Translations under genes and position numbers: made by a program
Shown here: positions 6,837 through 16,107 of the stretch, piece after piece
Numbering within the stretch: position 1 is the stretch's first letter
Layout of the letters: each line of letters begins with the position of its first letter
Source: CAIWHR01 sp963809965
GTDB lineage: Bacteria; Pseudomonadota; Gammaproteobacteria; Burkholderiales; Casimicrobiaceae
Length of the DNA: 64,000 bases
Assembly: GCA_963809965.1 (NCBI GenBank)
Contig: CAWELU010000006.1
Span: forward strand, 124,001 to 188,000
Direction: 5' to 3'
The notes under the pieces: model-generated
Told to the model about the DNA's origin: nothing
Database searches by the model: none
Seen by the model: the letters and a program-made list of their open reading frames with translations, nothing else

Positions 6837-8903
6837 CTATCGCGACTGGCCGACTTGGTCGGCTTGTTTTTCCTCGGCGAACCTTGCGCGCCATGGCATG
6901 GAGGTTTTACGCGCGCCCGGACGCAGGATGCGTTCGGTGGTTGCGGTGTCGACGCGAGCTTGCTCGATCAGCGCCCTGCAATCGACATCGGACGCGCCGC
7001 CGAATTCGATTAGCGGCAACGCAGCGAGCGGCGGTGCCACTAGGGCGAGCCCGACCGCCGCACCCACTCGTGCGGCGACCGGGCCGACCGCGGGGCCCAC
7101 GACCGGCGTTTTGAACGTGCCGCGGATCACCATCGGACCGCGTAGCGCAAGAAGGCTCGGGCGTTTCGACTTGGCATCGAGCGCCAAGTCGTATTTTTCG
7201 TCGCGAAAGTCGATGCTGCCACTGCCCGTGATGACGACCGCTGACGTGTCGACCACAAGTAGATCGGGCGTCATGACACCGCCTTTGGCATGCAACGCCC
7301 CGACTGCGCACCGTATCTCGGCGGTTTCGTCGCCACGCAACAGGAGTTCCGCTGCACGAGCGAGATCGAGATTGGTCAACACCAGTTGCAGCGTGCTCGC
7401 CTCGCCACCGTGCATGATGACGGCGGCGTCGCCATCCACGGCAGCCAGCATCGCCGCTACCGTATTGCCCTCGGTCTTGAAATGGGCGCGGCCGCCGAAA
7501 CGGCCTGCCGTACCCCGGGGGGAAGCTAGCTTGGGAAATAGGCGCTTGAGTTCGACGTTGCGCGCCTCGAATTCGCCTTGCGCCTGTGCGATGTTGCGCG
7601 TCACATCGACCGCAACCTTGGCGATCAAGTGGCCATTCGCGATACCGAAATCCAGAGGATCGAAGCGCAGCACGCCGTCCTTCAGCGTCAGGTGAGCGAC
7701 GAGATTGTCCATCGGTATCGCGCTCCACTTGACACTGGTGCCGCGAAACTTGACGTCGGCGTCGTGCTCGCGCAATTTCGCGAGCTCCAGTGGCTTGTCG
7801 GGCAGCACTCGATATGACAACCCGCGTCGGCGTTCTTCCGCCTGTTGCTCGGCCGTCTGCGCGCGCTGTCCCGGCTCGCCGGGCGGCAGGCCGATGAACC
7901 CGCCGAGATCCTTGGAATCGAATCGGGTCGACGTCAGATCGGCGGTCATCATGCTGCGCTGCTTTGATACGTCAATCCGGATGTCACCCTTGAGATCGCT
8001 TTCACCCACCGTTCCTCTCATGCCGCGGAAATCCCACATGGATTTCGTGTGCGTCACCTCGCCGATTAGCTTGTAGGGAGGCGTCCAAGGCAGTGGCGCC
8101 GGTACGATCGGGTAAAGCTTCGAGAGATCGGACCCTTGCAGGCGCAATGCGCCGCGAACGTTCTCGGTATCGGAGGGGACGATCGTGCCGTCAAAATTCA
8201 CGGTGGTGCGCCCGGCACGGGCCTTCAGCGTGAGGCGGTATGGATCGTCGATGTCCTGCAGTTGAGCGAGCCCCGCGCTCTCCCCTTCCAGTTGGACCAC
8301 TTCCCCCCGCAACGTGCCCTTGCCGTTGAAGCGCAGCGTCGCGCGGTCGTCGCCGGCAGCGGCGATTGTCTGCAATTCGAGCGTCACATCGGCGCGCGCC
8401 TTCGCATCGCGAAAGCGAACCACGCCGCGGTCGACCTCGATGTTGCCGATGAGAGGGATAGGTTCGCTCTTGCCCAGATGCCAGTTGTCATTACCATCCG
8501 CATTCCTCTCGAGCAGTACGTTAGTATCGACCAGGTGCGCTTTGATCGGCTCGCCTCGTAGCAGCGATCCAGGCGTGAACCAGAGGATCGCGCGCTTCGA
8601 TGCGACCATTGGCTGCTCATTCGACCATGGCACGTTCGCGATCGAGAGGCCGTCGATTTGTACGCGCGTGATCCAACCGAGATCGACGGCGAGATCGCCT
8701 TCGATCGCGACCGGTCGATCGAAACGAGCGCTCGCGTAGACTGCGAGCGGCCCGCGCAACACGTTCCAGGGGAAAAAGAAGATGACAAGCAGTACGATTG
8801 CCGTCAAGACACCCCCGGCGACGACGCCGTAGCGCAGCGCTCGATTTGCGGGGGTGTACATGACGTTCACGAGTTTCGGCCTGCGGAATGTGGATCCCTT
8901 CAT
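6837..8903 (-). CDS. AsmA family protein
   Basis: A 688-residue envelope protein with one N-terminal membrane segment (about residues 25-45, GGVLTAIVLLVIFFFPW). It begins the AsmA pattern with VYASARFDRPVAIEGDLAVDLGW and then LLRGEPIKAHLVDTNVLL. The rest is long beta-rich sequence expected of AsmA/TAM-like bridge proteins, with the conserved C-terminal AsmA_2 portion (MHGGEASTLQLVLTNLDL, GSGSIDFRDEKYDLAL, IRGTFKTPVVGP). AsmA-like proteins are implicated in outer-membrane biogenesis and phospholipid transfer. The last ~40 residues hold the ARVDTATTERILRPG segment. Apparently monocistronic. Confidence 0.9.
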   Translation of the reverse strand: MKGSTFRRPKLVNVMYTPANRALRYGVVAGGVLTAIVLLVIFFFPWNVLRGPLAVYASARFDRPVAIEGDLAVDLGWITRVQIDGLSIANVPWSNEQPMVASKRAILWFTPGSLLRGEPIKAHLVDTNVLLERNADGNDNWHLGKSEPIPLIGNIEVDRGVVRFRDAKARADVTLELQTIAAAGDDRATLRFNGKGTLRGEVVQLEGESAGLAQLQDIDDPYRLTLKARAGRTTVNFDGTIVPSDTENVRGALRLQGSDLSKLYPIVPAPLPWTPPYKLIGEVTHTKSMWDFRGMRGTVGESDLKGDIRIDVSKQRSMMTADLTSTRFDSKDLGGFIGLPPGEPGQRAQTAEQQAEERRRGLSYRVLPDKPLELAKLREHDADVKFRGTSVKWSAIPMDNLVAHLTLKDGVLRFDPLDFGIANGHLIAKVAVDVTRNIAQAQGEFEARNVELKRLFPKLASPRGTAGRFGGRAHFKTEGNTVAAMLAAVDGDAAVIMHGGEASTLQLVLTNLDLARAAELLLRGDETAEIRCAVGALHAKGGVMTPDLLVVDTSAVVITGSGSIDFRDEKYDLALDAKSKRPSLLALRGPMVIRGTFKTPVVGPAVGPVAARVGAAVGLALVAPPLAALPLIEFGGASDVDCRALIEQARVDTATTERILRPGARKTSMPWRARFAEEKQADQVGQSR

Positions 8904-9160
8904 CAGCCTAAGCAGCTTGCGCAGCTTGCGGTGTCAGCCAAGTGGACGTCGTGCTATCGGAGTTCGTCCTATGAGCTTTCGTAATTGCATGACGCCGGAT
9001 CGACTATTGGGCCTTCTGCCCTAACGTGGTGATGAGCCGACGACCCGACACGGTGCGGCGGCATGCCCGTCACAGATGATCAGCACCTTGCCGCGAATCT
9101 GCTCGGTCCACCACGCGTCGAACGACGAACTGCGGGCCGTGGACGCGCCGTCAGGGCCGG

Positions 9161-9310
9161 TTGATGCAACGGACCGGCGAGCGGCCGGCAGCCCTCACCG
9201 TGCGCCACTCGGCAGACTCCGCGCCCATAGAGTTACCGTTGACGCGCATTGCGTGCCGATTCGGGGGCTGGCGGTACTACTTCCTGTGCCCGCGCAGCGT
9301 GTTAACGTTC
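9161..9310 (+). pseudogene. Fragment of a conserved zinc-ribbon-like hypothetical protein
   Basis: The frame ALTVRHSADSAPIELPLTR then IACRFGGWRYYFLCPRSV resembles the core of a conserved hypothetical family in which strands precede TPCHFGG-R-WF-CP, usually followed by a CGRR Cys pair. Here the second Cys pair is missing and the frame runs into unrelated sequence, so this looks like a broken remnant in the gap between AsmA and the carbonic anhydrase. Family assignment is from memory of the motif. Confidence 0.35.
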
Positions 9311-9348
9311 GAGGTTGTCGTGATGGAGAACGCGCGGACTGTGATACG

Positions 9349-10008
9349 TCAGCTCATCGATGCCATGGGCCCTAGATAGCTCACTTCCTCGAGCTTCCCG
9401 CTGTCCACGTCGTAGATGAATCCGCGCACCGTGATCGCGTCCGGCCCGATGGTCGGTAGCCAGGGGTGGTTCAGGATCGCAGACATCCCCCGCCGCACGT
9501 CCCCCGCGAGGCGTTCTGTTTGCTTGGCGTTGCGTGCAGCGTCGAGCGGCTCGATCGGGCCGCGGAAGGCATGGAACGCTGACGGCGTCGACGCGGACTT
9601 CTTGCAGCTCGTGAACGCACGTCCCGTCGCTTGTCCGAGCAGCTTTTCGGCCGCCGGGTCGCCCTCCAGCCCGGCCTTAAGGAGGTCGTCCGTGAAGGCG
9701 AGCATGCCGCAGCGGGTATGGTGGATCAGAATGATCTCGTTGGTATTGAGCAGATGATGCGAGATGATGAGGCAGCGGATCACATCGTCGCTCACTACGC
9801 CCCCGGCGTTGCGAATGATGTGCGCGTCCCCGGTTTGCAGGCCGAGAAGATCCTCCACGTCGAGGCGCGCGTCCATACATGCCACAACCGCTACGCGCTT
9901 CGCGGGTTGGATCGGCTGCTTTCCCGGGTAGGCGGGCTTGTGGATCGCCTGCCCGCTCGCGAACTGCCTGTTGTTTTCGAGATACCGATCGGTGTTTGAG
10001 TCCGCCAT
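9349..10008 (-). CDS. Beta-class carbonic anhydrase
   Basis: A 219-residue cytosolic enzyme interconverting CO2 and bicarbonate. Zinc ligands are visible: Cys of ACMDAR with its Asp-Arg dyad, and the His and Cys of HHTRCGM. HIIRNAGG is the other hallmark motif. The arrangement (CMDAR then DVEDLLGL then GDAHIIRNAGG) resembles the short type II beta-enzymes of actinobacteria and proteobacteria. ATG 10008 is chosen over the longer frame from 10053 because TTAGGA precedes it and because the extra residues are unlike the family. Element copy B lies 134 bases upstream on the same strand. Confidence 0.9.
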   Translation of the reverse strand: MADSNTDRYLENNRQFASGQAIHKPAYPGKQPIQPAKRVAVVACMDARLDVEDLLGLQTGDAHIIRNAGGVVSDDVIRCLIISHHLLNTNEIILIHHTRCGMLAFTDDLLKAGLEGDPAAEKLLGQATGRAFTSCKKSASTPSAFHAFRGPIEPLDAARNAKQTERLAGDVRRGMSAILNHPWLPTIGPDAITVRGFIYDVDSGKLEEVSYLGPMASMS

Positions 10009-10141
10009 GGCATTTCCTAATGTGCGTTGTGGGACTGGCACCAACTTCCCCACCTTCGCGCGCTGCCGGCGGGGCGACCGGAAAACGTCCAGCGTGACTC
10101 TCCCGGTACGTGCCCACAGGTGGCGCTGTATCGCTGGGTGT

Positions 10142-10333
10142 TTGCAACGAAATTGGTGCTATGCCGATAATGAAAGCGGCCGCACAATGGCGGCCGCGGT
10201 GTCGGTGATCAAGGGAGGCAAGCTCTGTTCCGTTACCCATTAGCGTCCCCCCGAGCCTTTGGAGGCTCGCACGATGGTCGGATTGCTCCGGGTCGTGGCA
10301 AGACCTAGCGAGCATTGGACGTGCATCACTGAC
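10142..10333 (-). ncRNA. Structured non-coding element, copy B
   Basis: The minus-strand counterpart of 5858-6046, about 192 bases. Conserved blocks, the hairpin CGAGCC-TCCAAA-GGCTCG (10252-10269) and its competitor GCTCGC (10308-10313) are all kept. Downstream on the minus strand is the carbonic anhydrase gene. Similarity continues past the terminator stem (TTTCATTATCGGC and TTTCGTTGC blocks), which a simple sRNA gene would not require. This suggests either duplication of a longer segment or function of the 3' part as an mRNA leader. Weaker similarity continues upstream to about 10380. Confidence 0.6.
10167..10197 (-). terminator. Intrinsic terminator-like hairpin in element B
   Basis: On the minus strand GCGGCCGC, loop CATTGT, GCGGCCGC and then TTTCATTAT. 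It is equivalent to 5994-6024 with a different loop, so the stem is conserved while the loop drifts. Confidence 0.6.
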
Positions 10334-10685
10334 ATGATAATTATGATGTCCATGGTCGCCGGCCGAAAGCAGACGATGACTGAACCGTGTGTCAGACTAA
10401 TCCGACAGCAGGCCGATGCGCGGGCTGGATGTTCACGCTGAAGATCTGGCCGTCGCGCGACCGTCGCAGTCGTTAAGGGTTGTGCGATGCCTGCCTTACG
10501 CGCAGGCGTGCACGGACGCGACGAGTCGCGCGGCCAGGCGTCGTACAAGCCACGGACTGACGGCAATCTATGTTCGCAGCCCAACGGGGCGTATGCTGGT
10601 CCCAGCTGCGGCGCTCGACGCGCAACCGAAGTCCCGGCCGTCAGTTCGCCGTGGTCGCCGAAGGATCTCAGTCAGGGGAACGGCT

Positions 10686-11492
10686 ATGCCCAAAATTCAA
10701 GCCGGCAACATCACGATGAATTACGACCAGCAGGGGAGCGGCGAGCCTCTGGTGCTCATCCCTTACTTGGCTGCTGATTACGCTTGCTATGCGTTCCAGG
10801 TCGCCGACTACGCGAAGCACTTCACCTGCATCTCGGTCGACCTGCGGGGCACCGGAGAGTCGGACAAACCGGGCGGCGTCTACTCGACGGAGATGTTCGC
10901 CGACGATGTCGCTGCGCTCATGCAGGCGATCGGAATACAAAGGGCTCACGTCTCCGGGCTCTCCTTAGGGGCGGCCACCGGCATCTGGCTGGCCGCGAAG
11001 TATCCGGACCGCGTCAAGTCGCTTTCGCTGCACAGCGGCTGGCCCAAGAGCGATGCCTATCTCAAGACCGTCGTACAGGGCTGGCAGGTGATGGCCAAGG
11101 CGCTAAACAGCGTGCCGGAGATGGTGATTCAAGGGATCTTCCCGTGGTGCTTCACGCCCGAGCTGTATGTGCAAAAACCAGATTACATCCAAGCCCTGTC
11201 CGACTTCGTGCGTGGCCGCCCCAAGCAGCCAATCGATGCGTTCGTCCAGGAGTCCGATGCAGTGATGACCCACGACGCCGAGGCACAGCTCGGCAAGATC
11301 CGCGCTCCGACACAAATCACCTTCGGGCGCCACGACATGGTTACCTCGACACGGTTCGCCGACCGGCTAGCAAAGGGCATCAAGAATTCCGAACTACATA
11401 TCTTCGAAGATTGCTCGCACGCGCCGCTGTATGAGAATGTGCCCGCGTTCAACGAGAAGACGCTCGGATTTCTAAGCAAACACGCTGGCTGA
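10686..11492 (+). CDS. Alpha/beta hydrolase (Ser nucleophile)
   Basis: A 268-residue alpha/beta-hydrolase. The nucleophile elbow is GLSLG (Ser), the acid is likely in FGRHDMVTS, and His is in EDCSHAPLYENVPAFNEKT. The oxyanion region reads LIPYLAADYACY in place of the usual HG, an unusual variant. Resembles 3-oxoadipate enol-lactonase and RsbQ-like hydrolases. The frame is open from 10416, but ATG 10686 begins the conserved strand (MPKIQAGNITMNYD) and has AGGGGAA upstream. The ~340 bases between element B and this start hold no recognised gene. Confidence 0.85.
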   Translation: MPKIQAGNITMNYDQQGSGEPLVLIPYLAADYACYAFQVADYAKHFTCISVDLRGTGESDKPGGVYSTEMFADDVAALMQAIGIQRAHVSGLSLGAATGIWLAAKYPDRVKSLSLHSGWPKSDAYLKTVVQGWQVMAKALNSVPEMVIQGIFPWCFTPELYVQKPDYIQALSDFVRGRPKQPIDAFVQESDAVMTHDAEAQLGKIRAPTQITFGRHDMVTSTRFADRLAKGIKNSELHIFEDCSHAPLYENVPAFNEKTLGFLSKHAG

Positions 11493-11599
11493 GGTGTGTG
11501 TAGAGGGCAACGCAGAAACAGTGAGTTACTCGGAGCGCCATCGGCGTTATGGCCGACTATAAGGCCAAGGGCTGCTGTGTCCGACCGTGCGCGACATCC

Positions 11600-11970
11600 T
11601 CGCCCAGCTCGGCGAACCGACGGCACCAACCGCGCACCCGCCTTCATGTGTCTGAACGCGGCGGCGGCATTGGCCAGAGCAAAGCTCCGGTCGATCACCG
11701 GACGCAACCCGCTTGCAGCGACGGCGCGGTTCATCGCCTCGAATCCGGCGCGCAACCCAACGGCGATCCCGTGCACACGGAGGAGCGGGCCAAGCAGCCC
11801 GCGAGCGGGGAGTGTCGCGTTGTGGCCGGCGACGAATCCCACGACGCCGATGAAGCCGCCGAACGCCGTGGCGGCCAGCGATCTCGGAAGCGTCGCGCCG
11901 CCCGTTTCGACAACGATGTCGGCGCCGCGCCCGTCCGTAGCCCGTTTGAATCAACCGTAGCGCACCGATG
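11600..11970 (-). pseudogene. 3' fragment of a zinc-type (MDR) alcohol dehydrogenase/quinone oxidoreductase
   Basis: One minus-strand frame reads GADIVVETGGATLPRSL, GFIGVVGFVAG, RPVIDRSFALANAAAAFRHM then KAGA, the C-terminal half of an MDR-family dehydrogenase. The upstream half, including the catalytic domain and the GxGxxG part of the Rossmann fold, is absent. The usual ending (GKIVIR/L) is replaced by unrelated residues. A truncated remnant convergent with the hydrolase at 10686. Confidence 0.6.
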
Positions 11971-12015
11971 TCGAACGCGCCGGCCGGCTTCGATGACTCG
12001 CATTACACGCTGCAT

Positions 12016-12530
12016 TCATTTCTCCTTCGGCCCGTTCTCGATGATGGACTTTGGACTGCTCTGTTTCGACACACCTCAGCTGGCCCGGTGCGATCGATCT
12101 GCGGAACTATCTGCGGAACTTTCTCCGCCACAGCGGCACTCTTCGGTTAACAAGGCAACCAGGCACGACGGTAACAGCGTGTGTCGGACTGGCAGTTGCA
12201 CTCGGCCGGCCGAGATCGGCCTCTGCTGCCGGTCGGTGTCGTCGCGGAATCTTCCGGTAAGCCACGCCCAGCCGGCATCGAGGTACGAGTTCGACCAACG
12301 CATCGCTGGTGGTAACTCCGACCGTCGACCGCCAGCCGCGCGACGCCGCCGGGTAGGCGCGTCCCGCTGACGCTTGCGACACACCCGAACCCGGGGCCCA
12401 CCGTGGCCTCGCGGCGATCCCTGTCCCCGCTTCCCACCAGTCCGGGCAAATCAAGACGTGCTACGCTGCTCGCGATTACGCGTCGTGCCGGTTAATTCTT
12501 CCTATCCTTTCCTATCCTCACGAGGACGCG
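12016..12530. other. Intergenic region without recognised gene
   Basis: Several overlapping open frames exist, but none has family features or a good ribosome-binding site. The only structure noted is a short tandem repeat near 12098-12124 (two units of CTGCGGAACT). The 3' end must carry the promoter of the sugar dehydrogenase. Confidence 0.4.
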
Positions 12531-12584
12531 GTGGAGCAGCGCCTGACGCCTTTGGCGGTGACATCGGAGGCGGTGACGGCTGGG

Positions 12585-13754
12585 ATGTACAAGCAGGTCC
12601 GCTGGAGTCAACCAGTACGCCACGCAGCGATCTTTGCGATTGCCGCCATCACGGTGGCGATCACCACTCCGAGCGTCGCTCAGGCGCCGCGCTCACCGAC
12701 ACCCAAAGCAAGCGAAGCGCCGATTCGCGCGACCATCGTCGCCCAAGGGCTGGAGCATCCGTGGGGTCTTGCCTTCCTGCCGAATGGCGGCATGCTCGTC
12801 ACCGAGCGTGCGGGCCACCTCCGGCTGGTCGACAAGGACGGACGAATGGGGAGGCCGTTCGCCGGAGTCCCTCAAACGCAGGTTTCCGGCCAAGGCGGAC
12901 TGCTCGACGTCGCCGTGTCGCCGACTTTTGCACAGGACCGGCTGATTTACTTGAGCTACGCCGAGCCTGGTGAGGGTGGTGCGGGCACAGCGGTTGCGCG
13001 CGCACAGCTCGGCGATGGCAAGCTCGACGATCTGCGGGTGATCTGGCGCCAAGTACCGAAGGTCAGCGGCCCCAACCATTGGGGTTCACGTTTGGTGTTC
13101 GCGCGCGACGGCACGCTTTTCGTCACGACCGGCGACCGTTTTGCGCATCGCGAACGGGCACAGGACCTCTCGACGACCATCGGCAAGGTCGTCCGCATCA
13201 ATGGCGACGGCTCCATCCCGCAAGACAATCCATTCGTTAAGCGCGATGGTGCGCGCCCCGAGATCTGGTCCTACGGCCACCGCAACGTACAGGCGGCCGC
13301 GCTGCATCCGCAGACTGGGCAGCTCTGGACCGTCGAACACGGGGCTCGCGGCGGCGACGAACTCAACAATCCGCAAGCAGGGAAGAATTACGGCTGGCCA
13401 GTCATCACCTACGGTGTCGACTATTCCGGGGCCAGAATCGGCGAAGGCCAGGCCAAACCCGGGATGGAGCAGCCGGTTTACTACTGGGATCCCGTGATCG
13501 CGCCTTCGGGAGCGACATTTTATACCGGGGATGCCTTTCCGGAATGGCGCGGAAGCCTGTTCATCGGTTCGCTGCGACCGGGTGCACTGGTCCGACTCGC
13601 GATGAACGGCGATCGCGTCACCGCGGAAGAACGCTATCTGGCCGACTCCGGGCGAATCCGCGACGTAGCGCAAGGCCCCGACGGCCTGCTCTACCTGCTC
13701 ACCGACGAGGCAAACGGCCGCATCCTCAAGGTAGAACCCATCAAGACGAAATGA
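12585..13754 (+). CDS. PQQ-dependent sugar dehydrogenase (soluble aldose dehydrogenase type)
   Basis: A periplasmic six-bladed beta-propeller oxidising sugars with PQQ. A signal peptide (hydrophobic run to about residue 33, ending SVAQA) is followed by EHPWGLAFLPNGGMLVTERAG, the family's opening motif. SGQGGLLDVAVSP, FVTTGDR, WSYGHRNVQ (a conserved His-Arg stretch), EHGARGGDELN and GKNYGWP mark successive blades. An in-frame GTG at 12531 has GAGGA upstream and would add 18 residues before the signal sequence, so the start is not certain. No PQQ synthesis gene is in the window. Confidence 0.9.
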   Translation: MYKQVRWSQPVRHAAIFAIAAITVAITTPSVAQAPRSPTPKASEAPIRATIVAQGLEHPWGLAFLPNGGMLVTERAGHLRLVDKDGRMGRPFAGVPQTQVSGQGGLLDVAVSPTFAQDRLIYLSYAEPGEGGAGTAVARAQLGDGKLDDLRVIWRQVPKVSGPNHWGSRLVFARDGTLFVTTGDRFAHRERAQDLSTTIGKVVRINGDGSIPQDNPFVKRDGARPEIWSYGHRNVQAAALHPQTGQLWTVEHGARGGDELNNPQAGKNYGWPVITYGVDYSGARIGEGQAKPGMEQPVYYWDPVIAPSGATFYTGDAFPEWRGSLFIGSLRPGALVRLAMNGDRVTAEERYLADSGRIRDVAQGPDGLLYLLTDEANGRILKVEPIKTK

Positions 13755-13875
13755 TTCGGCAGGCGATGGACAGGTTTCCCGCCACCATGCAATCGGGTTC
13801 GCTAGGGTGGCCACCTGTTTTGCGTCGTCGTACCTCGACAGCGGCGCCGCGACCGCAACTGCAAAGGGTTCCCTC

Positions 13876-14340
13876 ATGAAGATTCCATTTGCGCTGTCGC
13901 TGCTGCCGCTTGTGGCTCTGGCTCAGGCCGAACCAATCGGGCAGGTCGACACTGTCTTCAAATTGATCGGGCCGGATCACAAGATCGTCGTCGACGCGCA
14001 TGACGATCCGAAGGTCCGCGGTGTCACGTGTTACGTCGCGCGTGCCAAGACCGGTGGCATCAAGGGCGCGGTCGGGCTCGCCGAAGACAAGGCCGAGGCG
14101 TCGATCGCCTGCCGCCAGGTCGGTCCAATCTCGTTTGCGCAACCGCTACCCGCGCAGGAAGAGGTCTTCAACGAACGGATCTCGCTGGTGTTCAAGAAGC
14201 TCCGCATCGTCCGTATGGTCGACGGGCCACGAAACACGCTGGTGTATCTCACCTACTCCGACCGCGTGATCGAAGGTTCGCCGCAGAACAGCGTGACCGC
14301 GGTGCCCGTCGAACGGGCGACGCCGATTCCCTTGAAGTAA
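13876..14340 (+). CDS. creA: CreA family protein
   Basis: A 154-residue secreted protein with a short signal peptide ending LAQAEP. It carries the characteristic CreA core: VDTVFKLIGPDHKIVVDAHD, then VRGVTCYVARAKTGGIKG and SIACRQVGPI. The two Cys are positioned for a disulphide. CreA was named from the E. coli creABCD locus, but its role is unknown; it is widespread in proteobacteria outside that context, as here. It follows the sugar dehydrogenase by 121 bases on the same strand. Confidence 0.92.
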   Translation: MKIPFALSLLPLVALAQAEPIGQVDTVFKLIGPDHKIVVDAHDDPKVRGVTCYVARAKTGGIKGAVGLAEDKAEASIACRQVGPISFAQPLPAQEEVFNERISLVFKKLRIVRMVDGPRNTLVYLTYSDRVIEGSPQNSVTAVPVERATPIPLK

Positions 14341-14431
14341 CCGGGCGTCGGAAACACCATCGATCGGCGCTCAAGGCTCGCGGTCGTGCTGAACTCCTAC
14401 CTGAGGATCACAGGTAGCTTACAGTCCTGCC

Positions 14432-15325
14432 ATGTCCGGAAAATCCTCCATGCCGCGGGGCGCCTTGCTGGTTGGCGCCGTTCCGCTGATGGCCGCGTGC
14501 GTGACGCTGACCATCGATCCGCGGGCGTTGATCTCCGGACCCTCGGGTATCCAGGTTCAAACGCTGAGCTGTCCAGCGGCAGCGCAGGTGGCACGTTCCG
14601 CCACGGCGGCCGGCGACGGCGCCAGCAAGGACGTCGTCGATCCGGATGCGATTCGGATTCTGACGTGGAACATCCACAAGGAAGGCGATATGGGTTGGCA
14701 AGAGGACCTTGCGCGATTCGCCCGGTCCAACGATGTACTTCTGTTGCAGGAGGTCACCCTGCTCGATTCACTGCAGGATATCCTGCGGCGCGTCGGGCTA
14801 CGCTGGGTCATGGCAAGTTCGTTCATCTATGGTTCCGCCGACATCGGCGTACTGACGGCGACGCGGACGATACCGGTGGCGAATTGCACGCAGCGATTTG
14901 TCGAGCCGCTCATTCAACTTCCGAAATCGGCGATCATCACCTGGCTTCCGTTGGCAGGCATGACGCAAACGCTCGCCGTCGCCAACGTGCACGCGATCAA
15001 CTTCTCGCTCTCGCTCGGCACATACCGAGCGCAACTCACCGCCTTGGCCGACGTGCTGGCCGAACATGATGGCCCCATCATCCTCGGCGGCGATCTCAAT
15101 ACGTGGACGGATTCCCGCGCCCAGGTCGTGCGCGAGATCGCCGGCCGTCTGGGCCTCGTTGAAGCCACTCATGCCGAGGATGGCCGGACGTTGTTCCTCG
15201 GCAATCAGGTCGATCACATCCTGGTTCGTGGCCTGGAGGTCGTTGCGTCGAAGGCCATGGCGGTGACGTCATCAGACCACAACCCGGTGGAAGCCGTTTT
15301 GCGGTTTGCACGCCACCCGGACTGA
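14432..15325 (+). CDS. Endonuclease/exonuclease/phosphatase-family lipoprotein
   Basis: A 297-residue EEP-fold hydrolase. The lipobox VPLMAAC in the N-terminal 23 residues predicts lipid anchoring. The metal-dependent active-site motifs occur in order: WNIHKEG, LLLQEV, GGDLNTW and SSDHNPV. Such proteins may cleave nucleic acids, phospholipids or other phosphodiesters; the substrate is not determinable. A second EEP gene lies convergently at 15383-16099, so two members of the family face each other across a short hairpin. Confidence 0.87.
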   Translation: MSGKSSMPRGALLVGAVPLMAACVTLTIDPRALISGPSGIQVQTLSCPAAAQVARSATAAGDGASKDVVDPDAIRILTWNIHKEGDMGWQEDLARFARSNDVLLLQEVTLLDSLQDILRRVGLRWVMASSFIYGSADIGVLTATRTIPVANCTQRFVEPLIQLPKSAIITWLPLAGMTQTLAVANVHAINFSLSLGTYRAQLTALADVLAEHDGPIILGGDLNTWTDSRAQVVREIAGRLGLVEATHAEDGRTLFLGNQVDHILVRGLEVVASKAMAVTSSDHNPVEAVLRFARHPD

Positions 15326-15336
15326 CGCGGTTTGCA

Positions 15337-15358
15337 GATGTGCGATAAGCGGCACATC
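15337..15358. terminator. Hairpin between convergent genes
   Basis: GATGTGC and GCACATC flank an eight-base loop exactly between the convergent EEP genes. There is no T-run, so it would be a weak or Rho-assisted terminator at best. Confidence 0.35.
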
Positions 15359-15382
15359 GCCTCCGCTGTCCCGTCTCCCTCG

Positions 15383-16099
15383 TCAGACGACCACCTCGGC
15401 GATGAGCGGCAGGTGGTCAGAGGCGACGCGCGCCAGTGGGCTCGCGTGGCAACGCAGTCGGCGCAGGCATCCAACAGGCGAGATCCAGATCCGGTCGAGC
15501 GCGAACACGGGACGTCGTGCGGGAAACGTCGGCGGCGCCGCCGGCTTCTCGCGAAAATGGGCATGCAACCAGCGTAATGGGCGACCCCATAAGTACCATT
15601 CGTTGAGATCGCCCATCAGCATGGTGGGCTGCGAGCTCTCGTCCTCGACCGCGGCGAGCAGCCGTTTCACCTGCTCCCGCCGTTCTCCGGGACGCAGCCC
15701 CAGATGGGTTGCCAGGACGCGCAACGTACGCCCCGCACCAGTGCCGATCCGGACGTCGAGCGCGCCGCGCGGCTCATGGGTGTCGACGGTGAGATCGAGG
15801 TGAGCTACGCGGTCGAACGCATGGCGCGAGAGCACGGCATTGCCGAATTCGGTTCCGCGGCGCTCGAACAGCGATCCTGCGGCGACGTGGTAGCCGGTCG
15901 CGTGTTCCAGATTGACGACAAAGTTGTCGTGCGCGCCCTGTAGCGGCACTTCCTGTAGCGCAACCAGGTCGGCTTCGAGCTCGGATAGCACGTCGAAGAT
16001 GCGCCTCGGCGCGTACCGGCCGTCACCGCCCACCGCGCCGTGGATGTTCCAGGTGGCGACGCAGAGGGTTGTTCCCGGTGCCTTGCGCGATCCGGTCAT
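15383..16099 (-). CDS. Endonuclease/exonuclease/phosphatase family protein
   Basis: A 238-residue EEP-fold protein without a signal peptide. Motifs: ATWNIHGAVGGDGRYAP, LVALQEVPL, LMGDLNEW and ASDHLPLIAEV. It starts at ATG 16099, eight bases after the stop of the PLD-TVP38 gene, so the two are probably co-transcribed. Clusters of phospholipase D-like, DedA/TVP38 and EEP genes are a recurrent association in proteobacteria, which suggests a joint role in phospholipid metabolism, though this is inferred. The frame is open further upstream, but those residues are out-of-frame sequence of the neighbour. Confidence 0.85.
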   Translation of the reverse strand: MTGSRKAPGTTLCVATWNIHGAVGGDGRYAPRRIFDVLSELEADLVALQEVPLQGAHDNFVVNLEHATGYHVAAGSLFERRGTEFGNAVLSRHAFDRVAHLDLTVDTHEPRGALDVRIGTGAGRTLRVLATHLGLRPGERREQVKRLLAAVEDESSQPTMLMGDLNEWYLWGRPLRWLHAHFREKPAAPPTFPARRPVFALDRIWISPVGCLRRLRCHASPLARVASDHLPLIAEVVV

Positions 16100-16107
16100 C
16101 CGCCGAT

